DNA of 64,000 nt from Microbulbifer sp. MKSA007. GTDB lineage: Bacteria; Pseudomonadota; Gammaproteobacteria; Pseudomonadales; Cellvibrionaceae. The stretch covers positions 372,001-436,000 of the forward strand of contig CP128433.1 in assembly GCA_032615215.1 (NCBI GenBank), in the 5' to 3' direction. Shown one piece after another: positions 43,476 through 53,400 of the stretch. The stretch's first letter is position 1. The number at the start of each line of letters is the position of its first letter. The notes beneath the pieces were generated by a model that searched no databases, had not been told where the DNA came from, and saw nothing but the letters and a program-made list of their open reading frames with translations. A program made the position numbers and the translations under genes.

Positions 43476-44552
43476 ATGGGAATTTTCCCTTTTCTGAGCA
43501 AAGGCCCCAAGGCCATGTTGGGACTCGATATTAGCTCTACTGCGGTCAAGTTGCTGGAGCTAAGTCGCAACGGCGACAAATATCGTGTCGAAAGTTACGC
43601 CGTGGAACCTCTCCCACCCAATGCTGTAGTTGATAAGAATATCAATGATGTGGGGGCGACGGCTGAGGCTATTCGCAAAGTTGTACGACGTTCCAAGACG
43701 CGCTTACGCGAAGCTGCCGTTGCTGTGTCTGGATCAGCGGTGATCACCAAGACCCTCGAAATGCCGGCGGACCTCACTGAGGAAGCATTGGAAGCCCAGA
43801 TCGCAATCGAGGCTGACCAGTATATTCCCTATCCGCTTGAAGAAGTCAGCCTGGACTTTGAGGTGCAGGGGCCTTCCGAGAAGGGGGAAGGTCAAATGGA
43901 GGTCCTGCTTGCAGCTTGCCGCACAGAAAACATTGAACAGCGGATCTCTGCGTTGGGTGAGGCCGAACTGGAACCCGGTGTGGTGGATGTTGAGGCTTAC
44001 GCAATAGAGCGAACTTACACATTGCTGGAAGATCAGCTCCCTCCTCAAGAGCAACTAGTCGTAGCCGTTATTGATATCGGAGCGACGATGAGTGCCCTGT
44101 CAGTTCTTGTGGATGGCAAAACAGTGTATACCCGCGAACAACTCTTTGGGGGGCGTCAGCTCACCGACGAGATACAGCGTCGCTATGGGCTCTCAGTAGA
44201 AGAAGCTACTCTGGCGAAACGCCAGGGAGGTAGTGGCTTACCAGATGACTATTTTGCTGAAGTGTTGGAGCCTTTCAGAGACGCGGTAGTTCAACAGGTA
44301 ACCCGTTCTTTGCAATTCTTTTATTCCTCTACCTCATATAGTGATGTGGACCATATCCTTCTCGGCGGTGGAGTTGCGGCGATGGAAGGAATTGGTGAAC
44401 TTGTTAGTGAAAAGCTGGGTCGACCGACATTGATTGCTAATCCATTTCACAAAATGAGTGTGTCTTCACGGGTTAATCGCCAGGCTTTGGCAAATGAAGC
44501 CCCTTCACTAATGATTGCCACAGGGTTGGCGATGAGGGAGAAGGACTACTGA
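43476..44552 (+). CDS. pilM: PilM, actin-like type IV pilus assembly protein
   Basis: The 358-residue product is an FtsA/actin-like cytoplasmic ATP-binding protein. The first phosphate loop is MLGLDISSTAVKLLEL, later VIDIGATMSALSVL and ILLGGGVAAMEGIGEL. IEADQYIPYPLEEV is PilM-characteristic. It binds the cytoplasmic N terminus of PilN and links the inner-membrane alignment complex to the motors. It is the first gene of pilMNOPQ and ends one base before pilN. Confidence 0.96.
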   Translation: MGIFPFLSKGPKAMLGLDISSTAVKLLELSRNGDKYRVESYAVEPLPPNAVVDKNINDVGATAEAIRKVVRRSKTRLREAAVAVSGSAVITKTLEMPADLTEEALEAQIAIEADQYIPYPLEEVSLDFEVQGPSEKGEGQMEVLLAACRTENIEQRISALGEAELEPGVVDVEAYAIERTYTLLEDQLPPQEQLVVAVIDIGATMSALSVLVDGKTVYTREQLFGGRQLTDEIQRRYGLSVEEATLAKRQGGSGLPDDYFAEVLEPFRDAVVQQVTRSLQFFYSSTSYSDVDHILLGGGVAAMEGIGELVSEKLGRPTLIANPFHKMSVSSRVNRQALANEAPSLMIATGLAMREKDY

Positions 44553-44553
44553 T

Positions 44554-45129
44554 ATGGCAAAGATTAACCTTCTGCCTTGGCGTCAGGAATATCGTGCACA
44601 AAAGCAAAAAGAATTTCAGCAAATAATGGTAGTCGTTATTTTTGCTGTGGCTGCCGCCGTTTTTGGCTGGATGAAAACAGTTGATAAGCAAATAATCTAT
44701 CAAAATGACGGCAATCAAATCCTGAAAAACAGGATAAGTGAGTTGGACATCCAGGTAAAAGAAATTAAAAACCTGAAAAAACGCCGGCAGGAATTGATTG
44801 ATCGTATGCGGGTGATCCAGGAGTTACAGGGTAACAGGCCGCTTGCTGTGCGTTACTTTGATGAGTTAGTTCAGGCTACGCCTGAAGGTGTGTGGCTCAG
44901 CTCTATGGAGCGAGTGGGCAATAAGTTATCCCTGTCAGGTGTGGCAGAATCTAATAATCGGGTTTCTTCTTTTATGCGAAATCTGGATCAATCTGATTGG
45001 TACGAGTCTCCAGCTTTAGCAGGGGTTACTGCTAGTCCGCGACATGGCGAACAAGCGAGTGCTTTCGAGTTGACGGTTAATGTCACAGGTAGAAAGCAGG
45101 AAGATGACCAAGGCGCTGCAAAAAAATAA
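44554..45129 (+). CDS. pilN: PilN, type IV pilus inner-membrane alignment protein
   Basis: The 191-residue product begins MAKINLLPWRQEYRAQKQKEF, the conserved INLLPWR motif that binds PilM. One membrane helix (about 25-42) and a coiled coil (LKKRRQELIDRMRVIQEL) precede a ferredoxin-like periplasmic domain (VWLSSMERVGNKLSLSGVA). It pairs with PilO. It starts 2 nt after pilM and ends 11 nt before pilO. Confidence 0.96.
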   Translation: MAKINLLPWRQEYRAQKQKEFQQIMVVVIFAVAAAVFGWMKTVDKQIIYQNDGNQILKNRISELDIQVKEIKNLKKRRQELIDRMRVIQELQGNRPLAVRYFDELVQATPEGVWLSSMERVGNKLSLSGVAESNNRVSSFMRNLDQSDWYESPALAGVTASPRHGEQASAFELTVNVTGRKQEDDQGAAKK

Positions 45130-45140
45130 GGGACCGCACC

Positions 45141-45758
45141 ATGGCACTGGCAGATACGCTGAAGCAGATCAATGAGCTTGACCTCAATGATATCGATTTT
45201 TCCCGTATGGGAATTTGGCCCTTACCTGGGCGCATAGCCCTGCTGGTTGTTATTTCGGCAATCATTGTTGGACTTGGTTATCACTTTTTAATTAGTGATC
45301 GATATCAGCAGCTTGAGCTGGCTGAGAGTAAAGAGCAGCAGCTGTTTTCGCAGTTTGAAGTGAAGCAAGAGCAGGCCCACAACCTAGAGGCCTATAGGGC
45401 TCAATTAGAGGAAATGAATCAAACTTTTGGTGCATTGCTTAAGCAGCTACCCAAAGACACCGAAGTTCCTGGTTTACTCGAAGATATTGATGAGTATGGA
45501 CGGGGAAGTGGCTTAACGATAAGTGATATTGACTTGCAACAGGAGCGGGTTGGTGAATTTTACGTAGAGTTACCGATCCAGATATTCGTTAAAGGTGGGT
45601 ATCATGAATTTGGTGCTTTTGTGAGTGGTATTGCTGGTATGCCCCGAATAGTGACTTTGCATGATTTTAAGATAGTAAATGATAAAGAAGGCGGTTTGCT
45701 CAGTATGACAATTAACGCCAAGACCTATCGCTATAAAGATCAAGGTGAAGAGGGATGA
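45141..45758 (+). CDS. pilO: PilO, type IV pilus inner-membrane alignment protein
   Basis: The 205-residue product has a short cytoplasmic segment (LNDIDFSRMGIWP), one membrane helix (about 28-50), a coiled coil (LEAYRAQLEEMNQTFGALLKQLP) and a C-terminal ferredoxin-like domain with VELPIQIFVKGGYHEFGAFV. It forms heterodimers with PilN and binds PilP. Its stop overlaps the pilP start by four bases, so their translation is coupled. Confidence 0.96.
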   Translation: MALADTLKQINELDLNDIDFSRMGIWPLPGRIALLVVISAIIVGLGYHFLISDRYQQLELAESKEQQLFSQFEVKQEQAHNLEAYRAQLEEMNQTFGALLKQLPKDTEVPGLLEDIDEYGRGSGLTISDIDLQQERVGEFYVELPIQIFVKGGYHEFGAFVSGIAGMPRIVTLHDFKIVNDKEGGLLSMTINAKTYRYKDQGEEG

Positions 45759-46285
45759 TTAAGTACCTCTCGGTTGCAGTTGCTCTGCTATCAATTGTCG
45801 GGTGTGAATTAAACTCAGATCACAGTGAGTTGCGTAAGCGAATGGCTGAAGTGGAACGTAGGCCGAAAGGTCAAATTGAGCCGATACCGACATTTACTCC
45901 TTACAGCCCCTATGTTTATGTTGCCACTGCCCAGCGAAGCCCCTTTACCAAGCCAGTTCTTGAGTCCGAACAGCGTATAGTGGGACGCAGGTTAGATGTT
46001 GCTCCAGATTTAACTCGTCAGCGAGAGCTACTGGAGGGCGTTAATATTGATGTGCTATCTATGGTTGGTAGCTTGTCGCGTGATGGACAGATTTGGGCTC
46101 TGATAGACGATGGCGCAGGCGGAATTCATCGCATAACTGTTGGCAATTATCTCGGAAAAAATCATGGCCGAGTAGTGAATGCCACTGATGCACAGCTCGA
46201 TATTTTAGAAATTATACCGGATGGCACCGGAGGCTGGATTGAACGGCCGCGGGCTCTGGCGTTGGAAGAGAGGGACAACGGATAA
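45755..46285 (+). CDS. pilP: PilP, type IV pilus assembly lipoprotein
   Basis: The 176-residue product has a lipoprotein signal: the lipobox is IVGC with Cys17. A disordered stretch with EVERRPKGQIEPIP and SPFTKP follows, then a beta-sandwich domain (LSMVGSLSRDGQIWALIDDG). It is an inner-membrane lipoprotein joining PilN/PilO to the PilQ secretin. It overlaps pilO and its stop overlaps the pilQ ATG by one base. Confidence 0.95.
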   Translation: MIKYLSVAVALLSIVGCELNSDHSELRKRMAEVERRPKGQIEPIPTFTPYSPYVYVATAQRSPFTKPVLESEQRIVGRRLDVAPDLTRQRELLEGVNIDVLSMVGSLSRDGQIWALIDDGAGGIHRITVGNYLGKNHGRVVNATDAQLDILEIIPDGTGGWIERPRALALEERDNG

Positions 46286-48462
46286 TGAACAATAAACAGT
46301 TCGCCTTTTTAATGACTCGATTCCAGCTGATGCTGCTGGGTTTGTTGTTATTTCCAATAGCGTCGAATGCTCAGGTAAGCCAGCTCAATGACATTCAATT
46401 TGCTGAGCTGCCTGGTAGTCGGGTTCAGCTTCGTCTTACCTTCAGTGATACACCTCCAGAACCAACGGGTTACACAATAGAGCAACCCGCGCGAATAGTT
46501 TTAGATTTTGCTGGAGTAGAAAGTGTGCTTCCGCAAAAGAAATACTCTCTAGGCATTGGAGCCGCGCGGAGTGCTGTCATTGTGTCCAGCGAAGACCGCA
46601 CACGCCTTATTGTTAATCTAGATGAATTACCAGTGTACTCTAGTGAGCGTCAAGGTAATCAGCTGGTAATGGAGATAGGAGCAGATTCTTCTGAAGGTGA
46701 AGCTAGTGTTGCTGCGGCTCCGCAACATGACGCTGGCATGAGCTTGGGCGGTGACAAACAGTTCCGAGCGTCAGGGAGTGTGGCTGTAAATAATGTTGAT
46801 TTTCGCCGTGGTGAAGAGGGTGAAGGCAAGGTAATAGTCAGTCTCACAGACCCTGCAGTAAATATTGATGTTGAGCGTACAAACGGAAAAATCTATTTGA
46901 CTTTCCTTGGGGCTGAACTGCCCGAGTCTTTACGCCAAAGGCTGGATGTTACAGATTTCGCGACTCCTGTTAGCTCAATTACTGTAGATTATGATGGGCG
47001 CAACACTGTTATTTCAGTTGATCCAAGCGATGTTGAGTACGATTACTTGGCATATCAGGCGGACACCGAATATGTATTAAGTGTTAAGCCGCTCTCTGCT
47101 CAAGAAATTCGTGAAAAAGAGAAAGAGTTTCAGTTTGATGGTAAGAAGCTTTCGCTCAATTTTCAGGATATCGAAGTTCGCTCAGTATTGCAGGTAATTG
47201 CCGACTTTACCGACCTTAATTTAGTGGCCAGTGATACTGTTGAAGGTCGTATTACACTTCGATTAGATGGTGTACCTTGGGACCAAGCATTAGCCCTTAT
47301 TCTTAAGGCTAAAGGCTTGGATAAGCGCCAGGAAGGCAGTGTCATTATGGTTGCGCCAGCGGCTGAGATCGCTGAACGAGAGCGCCAGGAGCTTGAAACC
47401 CGAAAGCAGTTAGAGGAATTGGCTCCGCTGCGAACGGAATACATTAGTGTCCGCTACGCTGACGCAGGGGAGTTGTTTGAACTCTTCTCTGGGGGACAGA
47501 GCGGAGGTGCTGGCCAAGGTGGATTTGCGGGAGGTGGTAGTAGTGGAAACTCAAACACTCCTACAATGCTTTCTGCCCGTGGTAGTGCAATTGTGGATGA
47601 ACGCACTAATACAATTATCTTGACGGATACTGAAGATAAAATTGTACAGTTTAGAGCATTAATTGAGGCAATTGATATCCCGATCCGGCAAGTGATGATC
47701 GAGGCGCGAATTGTAACTGCTACTAGTGACTTCCAGAAAGAACTAGGTGTTCAGTGGGATTATGCTGATCTTACCGAAATTGGTGATGGTACTTATGGCC
47801 TAACCTCGGCGAGTAACTGGTTGGAAGAAGACACTTCCCTGGCAGAGCTAAGTACTGAATTTGACCCAATGTTGGTTGATCTTGGAGTCACTAACCCAGC
47901 CGGTAGTCTTGCCTATCATATTTTGAAGGATAACTTCTTCCTTGGCTTGGAATTATCCGCCTTAGAGGATAGTGGACTCGCAGAAGTTGTTTCCCAGCCA
48001 AAAGTTGTTACCGGCGATAAACAGGAAGCCACGATACAATCTGGTGTCGAGATTCCTTATCAGGAAACCACTTCTTCTGGAGCTGCTTCTATTACCTTCC
48101 GAGAGGCGGTATTGGAGTTGAATGTGACCCCTCAAATTACTCCAGACAATAACATTATTATGTCTCTAAATATTGAGCAGAATAGTGTGGGTGAGTATGT
48201 AAGTGTGGGTGATGGCCAGGTCCCTTCTATTAATATCAACACCTTGGCGACCAAAGTATTGGTACGCAATGGTGAAACAATTGTTCTAGGTGGTATTTTT
48301 GAAGGTACCGCTGTAGAGAGTGAAACCAAGGTTCCCTTACTGGGTGATATTCCTTATATCGGTAACTTGTTCAAACAGACTATACGCACGGACGATAAAC
48401 GTGAGATCCTGATGTTTATCACACCGCGTATTCTTGAAGATGAGGCTTTCTACTCTAAGTGA
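46285..48462 (+). CDS. pilQ: PilQ, type IV pilus outer-membrane secretin
   Basis: The 725-residue product has a signal peptide (LMLLGLLLFPIASNAQ), two AMIN domains (about 35-120 and 170-270) that bind peptidoglycan, an STN/N0 domain near 285-350 (LSLNFQDIEVRSVLQVIADF), an N1 domain with a Gly-rich loop near 402-425 (GGQSGGAGQGGFAGGG), and the secretin core with VPLLGDIPYIGNLFK and a C-terminal FITPRIL. It forms the multimeric pore for the pilus. Its stop overlaps the aroK GTG start. Confidence 0.96.
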   Translation: MNNKQFAFLMTRFQLMLLGLLLFPIASNAQVSQLNDIQFAELPGSRVQLRLTFSDTPPEPTGYTIEQPARIVLDFAGVESVLPQKKYSLGIGAARSAVIVSSEDRTRLIVNLDELPVYSSERQGNQLVMEIGADSSEGEASVAAAPQHDAGMSLGGDKQFRASGSVAVNNVDFRRGEEGEGKVIVSLTDPAVNIDVERTNGKIYLTFLGAELPESLRQRLDVTDFATPVSSITVDYDGRNTVISVDPSDVEYDYLAYQADTEYVLSVKPLSAQEIREKEKEFQFDGKKLSLNFQDIEVRSVLQVIADFTDLNLVASDTVEGRITLRLDGVPWDQALALILKAKGLDKRQEGSVIMVAPAAEIAERERQELETRKQLEELAPLRTEYISVRYADAGELFELFSGGQSGGAGQGGFAGGGSSGNSNTPTMLSARGSAIVDERTNTIILTDTEDKIVQFRALIEAIDIPIRQVMIEARIVTATSDFQKELGVQWDYADLTEIGDGTYGLTSASNWLEEDTSLAELSTEFDPMLVDLGVTNPAGSLAYHILKDNFFLGLELSALEDSGLAEVVSQPKVVTGDKQEATIQSGVEIPYQETTSSGAASITFREAVLELNVTPQITPDNNIIMSLNIEQNSVGEYVSVGDGQVPSININTLATKVLVRNGETIVLGGIFEGTAVESETKVPLLGDIPYIGNLFKQTIRTDDKREILMFITPRILEDEAFYSK

Positions 48463-48983
48463 TCACCCGCTCTATTTTCCTGGTCGGCCCCATGGGGGCC
48501 GGCAAGTCTACTATCGGCAGGTTGTTGGCAGCTCAATTGCAGCTGCCTTTTGCCGATACCGACAAAGTGCTGGAAGAGCGCACTGGTGCGGATATTCCCT
48601 GGATTTTTGATGTGGAAGGCGAAGCCGGATTTCGCCGTCGTGAGACTGAAATATTGGAAGAGCTCTGCCAGGGTGAGTGCCAGGTTATTGGTACCGGTGG
48701 CGGAATAGTTTTGCTCGAGGAGAATCGACGCCAGCTACAAAAATATGGCCATGTAGTTTATTTGCAGGCCAATATCGATCAGCTTCTGGAGCGCACTTCA
48801 AAGAATACCAATCGCCCGTTGCTTCGTGTACCCAACCCCCGTCAGCGTATTGCGGAAATTTTGCAGGAACGCGAGCCTCTGTATCGTGAGGTTGCAGATA
48901 TTATTTGCGACACCAATGACCTCTCCCCCAAGCAAGCATCCCTCCTGGTCGCAGAACACTTAGGCAGCCTGCTGTCCGATTAG
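48459..48983 (+). CDS. aroK: Shikimate kinase
   Basis: The 174-residue product phosphorylates shikimate. The Walker A loop is GPMGAGKSTIG, with DTDKVLEERTGADIPWIF, GEAGFRRRETEIL, GTGGGIVLLE and NRPLLRV. The start is a GTG at 48459 overlapping the pilQ TGA; a later ATG at the M of GPMGAG is too far in. It is cotranscribed with pilQ, as is common in gammaproteobacteria. Confidence 0.96.
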   Translation: MITRSIFLVGPMGAGKSTIGRLLAAQLQLPFADTDKVLEERTGADIPWIFDVEGEAGFRRRETEILEELCQGECQVIGTGGGIVLLEENRRQLQKYGHVVYLQANIDQLLERTSKNTNRPLLRVPNPRQRIAEILQEREPLYREVADIICDTNDLSPKQASLLVAEHLGSLLSD

Positions 48984-49050
48984 TCCCAAGCGTCTGTGCT
49001 AAAGTGCGTCTCACTTTTGTTGAGATAAGCACTAGGGGATTGAGAGCAGT

Positions 49051-50136
49051 ATGCAAAGCCTTAACGTAGAACTCGGCGAGCGTAGTTATCCGATAATTAT
49101 TGGTTCAGGTTTGCTCGGTGACGCGCAATATATCCTCCCTTACATTAAAGGCCGGCAAGTTTGCATTGTTACCAATGAAACTATTGCTCCTCTTTATTTG
49201 GCGACATTATTGGAAGGGCTAAAAGGGCTCGATAAAGTGGATGTTGTCGAACTTCCCGATGGTGAAGCTTTCAAGTCACTCGACACAGTAAATCGAATTT
49301 TTGATGTGCTGCTGGAAAAGCGTCACAACCGCACTACGACACTAATCGCGTTGGGTGGTGGTGTCGTTGGAGATATGTGCGGTTTTGCTGCAGCCTGTTA
49401 TCAGCGCGGGGTTAACTTTATCCAGGTACCGACTACCCTGCTGTCTTTGGTTGACTCCTCTGTTGGGGGAAAGACCGGCGTTAACCATCCCCTTGGTAAA
49501 AATATGATTGGCGCCTTCCACCAGCCCCGCCTTGTCCTTGCGGATACCGATACCCTTGCCACATTGCCTGCACGTGAATTTTCCGCAGGCCTCGCCGAGG
49601 TCATTAAATACGGATTGATCTGTGACAGCCCATTCTTCGAATGGATCGAAGAGAATTTACAAAAGTTATTAACTCGGGAGCCCGATGCACTGGCTTACGC
49701 TATTGAGCGCTGCTGCGCCGACAAGGCGAATGTTGTTGCCAGTGATGAGCGCGAGAGTGGTCGTAGGGCGATACTGAATCTTGGCCATACCTTCGGCCAC
49801 GCCATTGAGGCAGTGCAGGGGTATGGCAGTTGGTTACATGGTGAGGCCGTTGCCGCCGGAATGGTTATGGCGCTGGAGTTATCCAGGTTGCGCGGAGATA
49901 TCGATGCAGAGCTGGTGGAACGGTTGCGAGCGATGCTAGAGGCGGCTGATTTGCCGCAGCAGGCACCGCAGGGCATGATAACCGATGAATTCCTCCAAGT
50001 AATGCAGGTGGATAAGAAGGTGCTGGACGGAAAATTGCGTTTGGTGCTGCTAAAGGCACTGGGAGAAGCAATTATTGTCGATGATACCCCCAGAAAAATG
50101 ATTATAAATGCACTGAAAAACTGTGGTGCTGAGTGA
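49051..50136 (+). CDS. aroB: 3-dehydroquinate synthase
   Basis: The 361-residue product converts DAHP to dehydroquinate using NAD and a metal. VELPDGEAFKSLDT, ALGGGVVGDMCGFAAACYQRG, VPTTLLSLVDSSVGGKTGVN and LNLGHTFGHAIE (metal His) are all present. Length is normal. It starts 67 nt after aroK in the same direction. Its ATG has GGGGA upstream. Confidence 0.97.
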   Translation: MQSLNVELGERSYPIIIGSGLLGDAQYILPYIKGRQVCIVTNETIAPLYLATLLEGLKGLDKVDVVELPDGEAFKSLDTVNRIFDVLLEKRHNRTTTLIALGGGVVGDMCGFAAACYQRGVNFIQVPTTLLSLVDSSVGGKTGVNHPLGKNMIGAFHQPRLVLADTDTLATLPAREFSAGLAEVIKYGLICDSPFFEWIEENLQKLLTREPDALAYAIERCCADKANVVASDERESGRRAILNLGHTFGHAIEAVQGYGSWLHGEAVAAGMVMALELSRLRGDIDAELVERLRAMLEAADLPQQAPQGMITDEFLQVMQVDKKVLDGKLRLVLLKALGEAIIVDDTPRKMIINALKNCGAE

Positions 50137-50244
50137 TAACCCTGCTCTTATTGTCTAAATAATAGGACTGAGTACCAGAAAGGTTATCTGCTAGAAGATA
50201 AGTTTGGTTTTATTTGATTTGACAGACTAATACACTGCTAAAAG

Positions 50245-50273
50245 TTGAAAATGTAGTGTTGGACAAGTAATAT
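50245..50273 (+). promoter_or_regulatory. Possible sigma-70 promoter upstream of gltB
   Basis: TTGAAA at 50245-50250 and TAATAT at 50268-50273 have an optimal 17-nt spacing. A TTGACA at 50219-50224 lies upstream but has no matching -10. Confidence 0.35.
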
Positions 50274-50320
50274 TGCGCCCCCCGAAAGGAAAGGCGGGGC
50301 AAAAAACCGCCAATAACAAC

Positions 50321-50348
50321 AAAAAAGCCCCAGCAGAGGGCTTTTTTT
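50321..50348 (+). terminator. Factor-independent terminator between aroB and gltB
   Basis: An AAAAAAGCCC/GGGCTTTTTTT hairpin with a 7-nt loop and a T-run. It lies 185 nt past aroB and 128 nt before gltB. Confidence 0.8.
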
Positions 50349-50476
50349 ATCTCGGGATCTTTTTCCAAGGGACCGCAGGAGAGCGTAGCGCGAAGCTTAA
50401 AGTGACATTCGCCCATAACAGGCACTTCTTTTTTTAAGCGCCGGTGGTCCCCCAATCGATAGCGACGAGGAATTCT

Positions 50477-53400
50477 ATGGGTAGCAGTCTGTATCAGTTG
50501 GATGAGTTTAAGGACAACTGCGGTTTTGGTCTGATCGCTCATTTGCACGGTGTGGCAAGTCACAAGTTAGTGCAGACGGCCATTGAATCCCTCACTTGCA
50601 TGACCCACCGGGGTGGTATTGCCGCCGATGGTAAAACCGGTGATGGTTGCGGTCTTTTGCTGCAAAAGCCGGATGCTTTCCTCCGCGCAGAAGCCAAGAC
50701 CCTGTTTGGTGCTGAGCTGACAGCAACCTACGCAGTGGGATCAATTATGCTCCCACTAGATCAAGCCGAAGCCGATAAAGCCCGCAAAATTCTCGAAACT
50801 GAGTTGCAAGCTCAGGGCCTAAAGACCGTCGGCTGGCGCACCGTACCGACTAACCCGGAATGCCTGGGCCCTATTGCCCGGGATTGCCTGCCACACTTTG
50901 AGCAGTTGCTGATCAACAATGCAGACGAGCCCCTCGGCGAGGCGAAATTCAATGCCCGTCTCTATGTGGCCCGTCGCAAAGCCGAGTTGCGCTTAAGTAG
51001 TGAAGTCTATATCGCCAGCCTTTCAACCAGTGTTCTCTCCTACAAAGGCCTGATGATTCCGGCTGATCTGCCCAAGTTTTTCCCAGAACTGGCCGACCCG
51101 CGCCTGGAAACCGCGATCTGTGTTTTCCACCAGCGCTTCTCTACCAACACCATGCCCCGCTGGCCCCTGGCCCAGCCATTCCGCCTGCTGGCGCACAATG
51201 GTGAGATCAACACTATTACCGGCAACCGCAACTGGTCTGTTGCCCGCACCAGTAAATTTGCCACTGAGCTGATTCCAGAGCTGAATGAGCTGGTGCCCCT
51301 GGTTAACCGTGAGGGTTCCGACTCCTCCAGCCTGGATAACATGCTGGAGATGCTGCTGGCGGGTGGCATGGAGCTGCACCGGGCCGTGCGCATGCTAGTG
51401 CCACCGGCCTGGCAAAATGTTGAAGGAATGGATGCGGACCTGCGCGCCTTTTACGAATATATTTCCATGCATATGGAGCCCTGGGATGGGCCGGCTGGAT
51501 TGGTGATGACCGATGGCCGCTACGCAGTGTGTACCCTGGACCGCAACGGCTTGCGCCCCTCCCGCTGGGTGATTACCAAGGATGACCTGATCACTGTGGC
51601 CTCCGAAGTGGGCGTGTACGACTATGCCCCTGAAGATGTTGTAGCTAAGGGCCGCCTCGGACCGGGGCAGATGCTGTCGGTGGACACCCAAGAGGGCAAG
51701 CTCTACCACACCGCTGACATCGATAATATGCTCAAGCGGGCACAGCCCTATAAGCGCTGGCTCAAGGATAAAGCACGCCGTATCCGCTCTACTCTGGTTA
51801 CTGCGCCGGTGGACAACAACTTCTCCCACCAGCAATTCAAGGTCTACCAAAAGCTGTTCAGTTCCTCCCTGGAAGAGCGCGATAAAGTCGTCCGGCCCAT
51901 GGCTGAGGCGGGGCAGGAAGCGGTCGGTTCAATGGGCGATGATACGCCGATGGCGGTTTTGTCCCGCTACAACCGCTCGCTCTACGACTACTTCCGCCAG
52001 CAGTTTGCCCAGGTAACCAACCCGCCAATTGACCCCCTGCGGGAAACTGTGGTGATGTCCCTGGAAACCTGCCTGGGTCGAGAGAAATCAGTATTTGAGG
52101 AAACTCCCGAGCACGCGGACCGGGTAATCCTGTCGTCGCCAGTACTTTCCCATATGAAGTACACGGCACTCTTATCCCTTGATCGCCCGGGCTTCGAAGC
52201 GGAGATCTTCGACCTGAACTACGAACCCGCTGAACAGGACCTCAAGTCGGCGATTGAACAGCTCTGCGCCAAAGTTGAGGCCTCAGTGCGGGCGGGGGCT
52301 GTGATTGTAGTACTGTCCGATCGCGATATTCGCGAGGGGCACTTGCCAATCGATGCACTGCTGGCGACGGGCGCGGTGCACCACCACCTGGTACATGCGG
52401 GCTTGCGCTGTGACTCCAATGTTGTGGTGGATACCGCCAGCGCCCGCGATGCACATCAGTTGGCCTGTTTGGTTGGTGTCGGTGCCACCGCAGTACACCC
52501 GTATTTCTCCTACAGCATTATCAATCACCTGATCGATACCGGTGAATTGCTGCTGGATGCCGCTGAGGCGCAGAAAAATTACCGCAACGGCATTATCAAG
52601 GGCCTGTTAAAGATCCTGTCCAAGATGGGCATTTCCACCGTTGCCTCTTATCGCGGCGCACTGCTGTTCGAGCTGGTGGGTATTTCCAGGGATGTGGTGG
52701 ACCTGTGTTTCCCCGGAGCGCCCACTCGCATTGAAGGTGCCGGCTTCCCCGAGCTGCAAGCCGATATGGCGGCCCGCTCTGAAATTGCCTGGAAAGCCCG
52801 CAAACCTGTTTCCCCCGGCGGCCTGCACAAGTTTGTCTACGGCCAGGAGTATCACGCTTTTAACCCGGATGTGGTGACTACCCTGCGGCGCGCTGCCAGC
52901 ACCGGTGACTATGCCGCGTGGCAGGACTACGCGGAGCTGGTTAACCAGCGCCCGGTGGCGACATTGCGGGATATGCTGGACTTCAAGGAGAACATCGAAC
53001 CGGTAGCTCTGGAAGATGTGGAGCCGGCAGAGCAGATTTTACGTCGCTTTGATACGGCGGCCATGTCCCTGGGGGCCCTGTCCCCCGAAGCCCATGAATC
53101 CCTGGCTCAAGCGATGAATCGCCTGGGTGGGCGTTCAAACAGTGGCGAGGGCGGTGAAGATCCTGCCCGTTTTGGCACTGATAAAGTCTCCAAGATTAAG
53201 CAAATTGCCTCCGGTCGTTTTGGCGTAACACCGCACTACCTGGTAAATGCCGAGGTATTGCAAATTAAGGTAGCCCAGGGCGCCAAGCCCGGTGAAGGCG
53301 GTCAGCTGCCCGGTGGCAAGGTCAACGAACTGATCGCGCGGCTTCGCTATTCGGTGCCCGGTGTGACCCTGATTTCCCCGCCGCCGCATCACGATATCTA

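Larger units (their letters stand above)
50137..50476 (+). other. aroB-gltB intergenic region / gltB leader
   Basis: There is no gene in these 340 nt. They hold a promoter-like pair at 50245-50273, a GC-rich element at 50276-50300 and a strong T-tailed hairpin at 50321-50348. About 130 nt of leader follow, ending in a GAGGA ribosome site before gltB. The terminator may close aroB or, if the promoter is used, attenuate gltB. Confidence 0.55.

Noticed and set aside
47490..47560. Gly/Ser-rich loop in pilQ that looked like a possible insertion
   Set aside because: Frame is intact and Gly-rich loops in the N1 domain are common in secretins.
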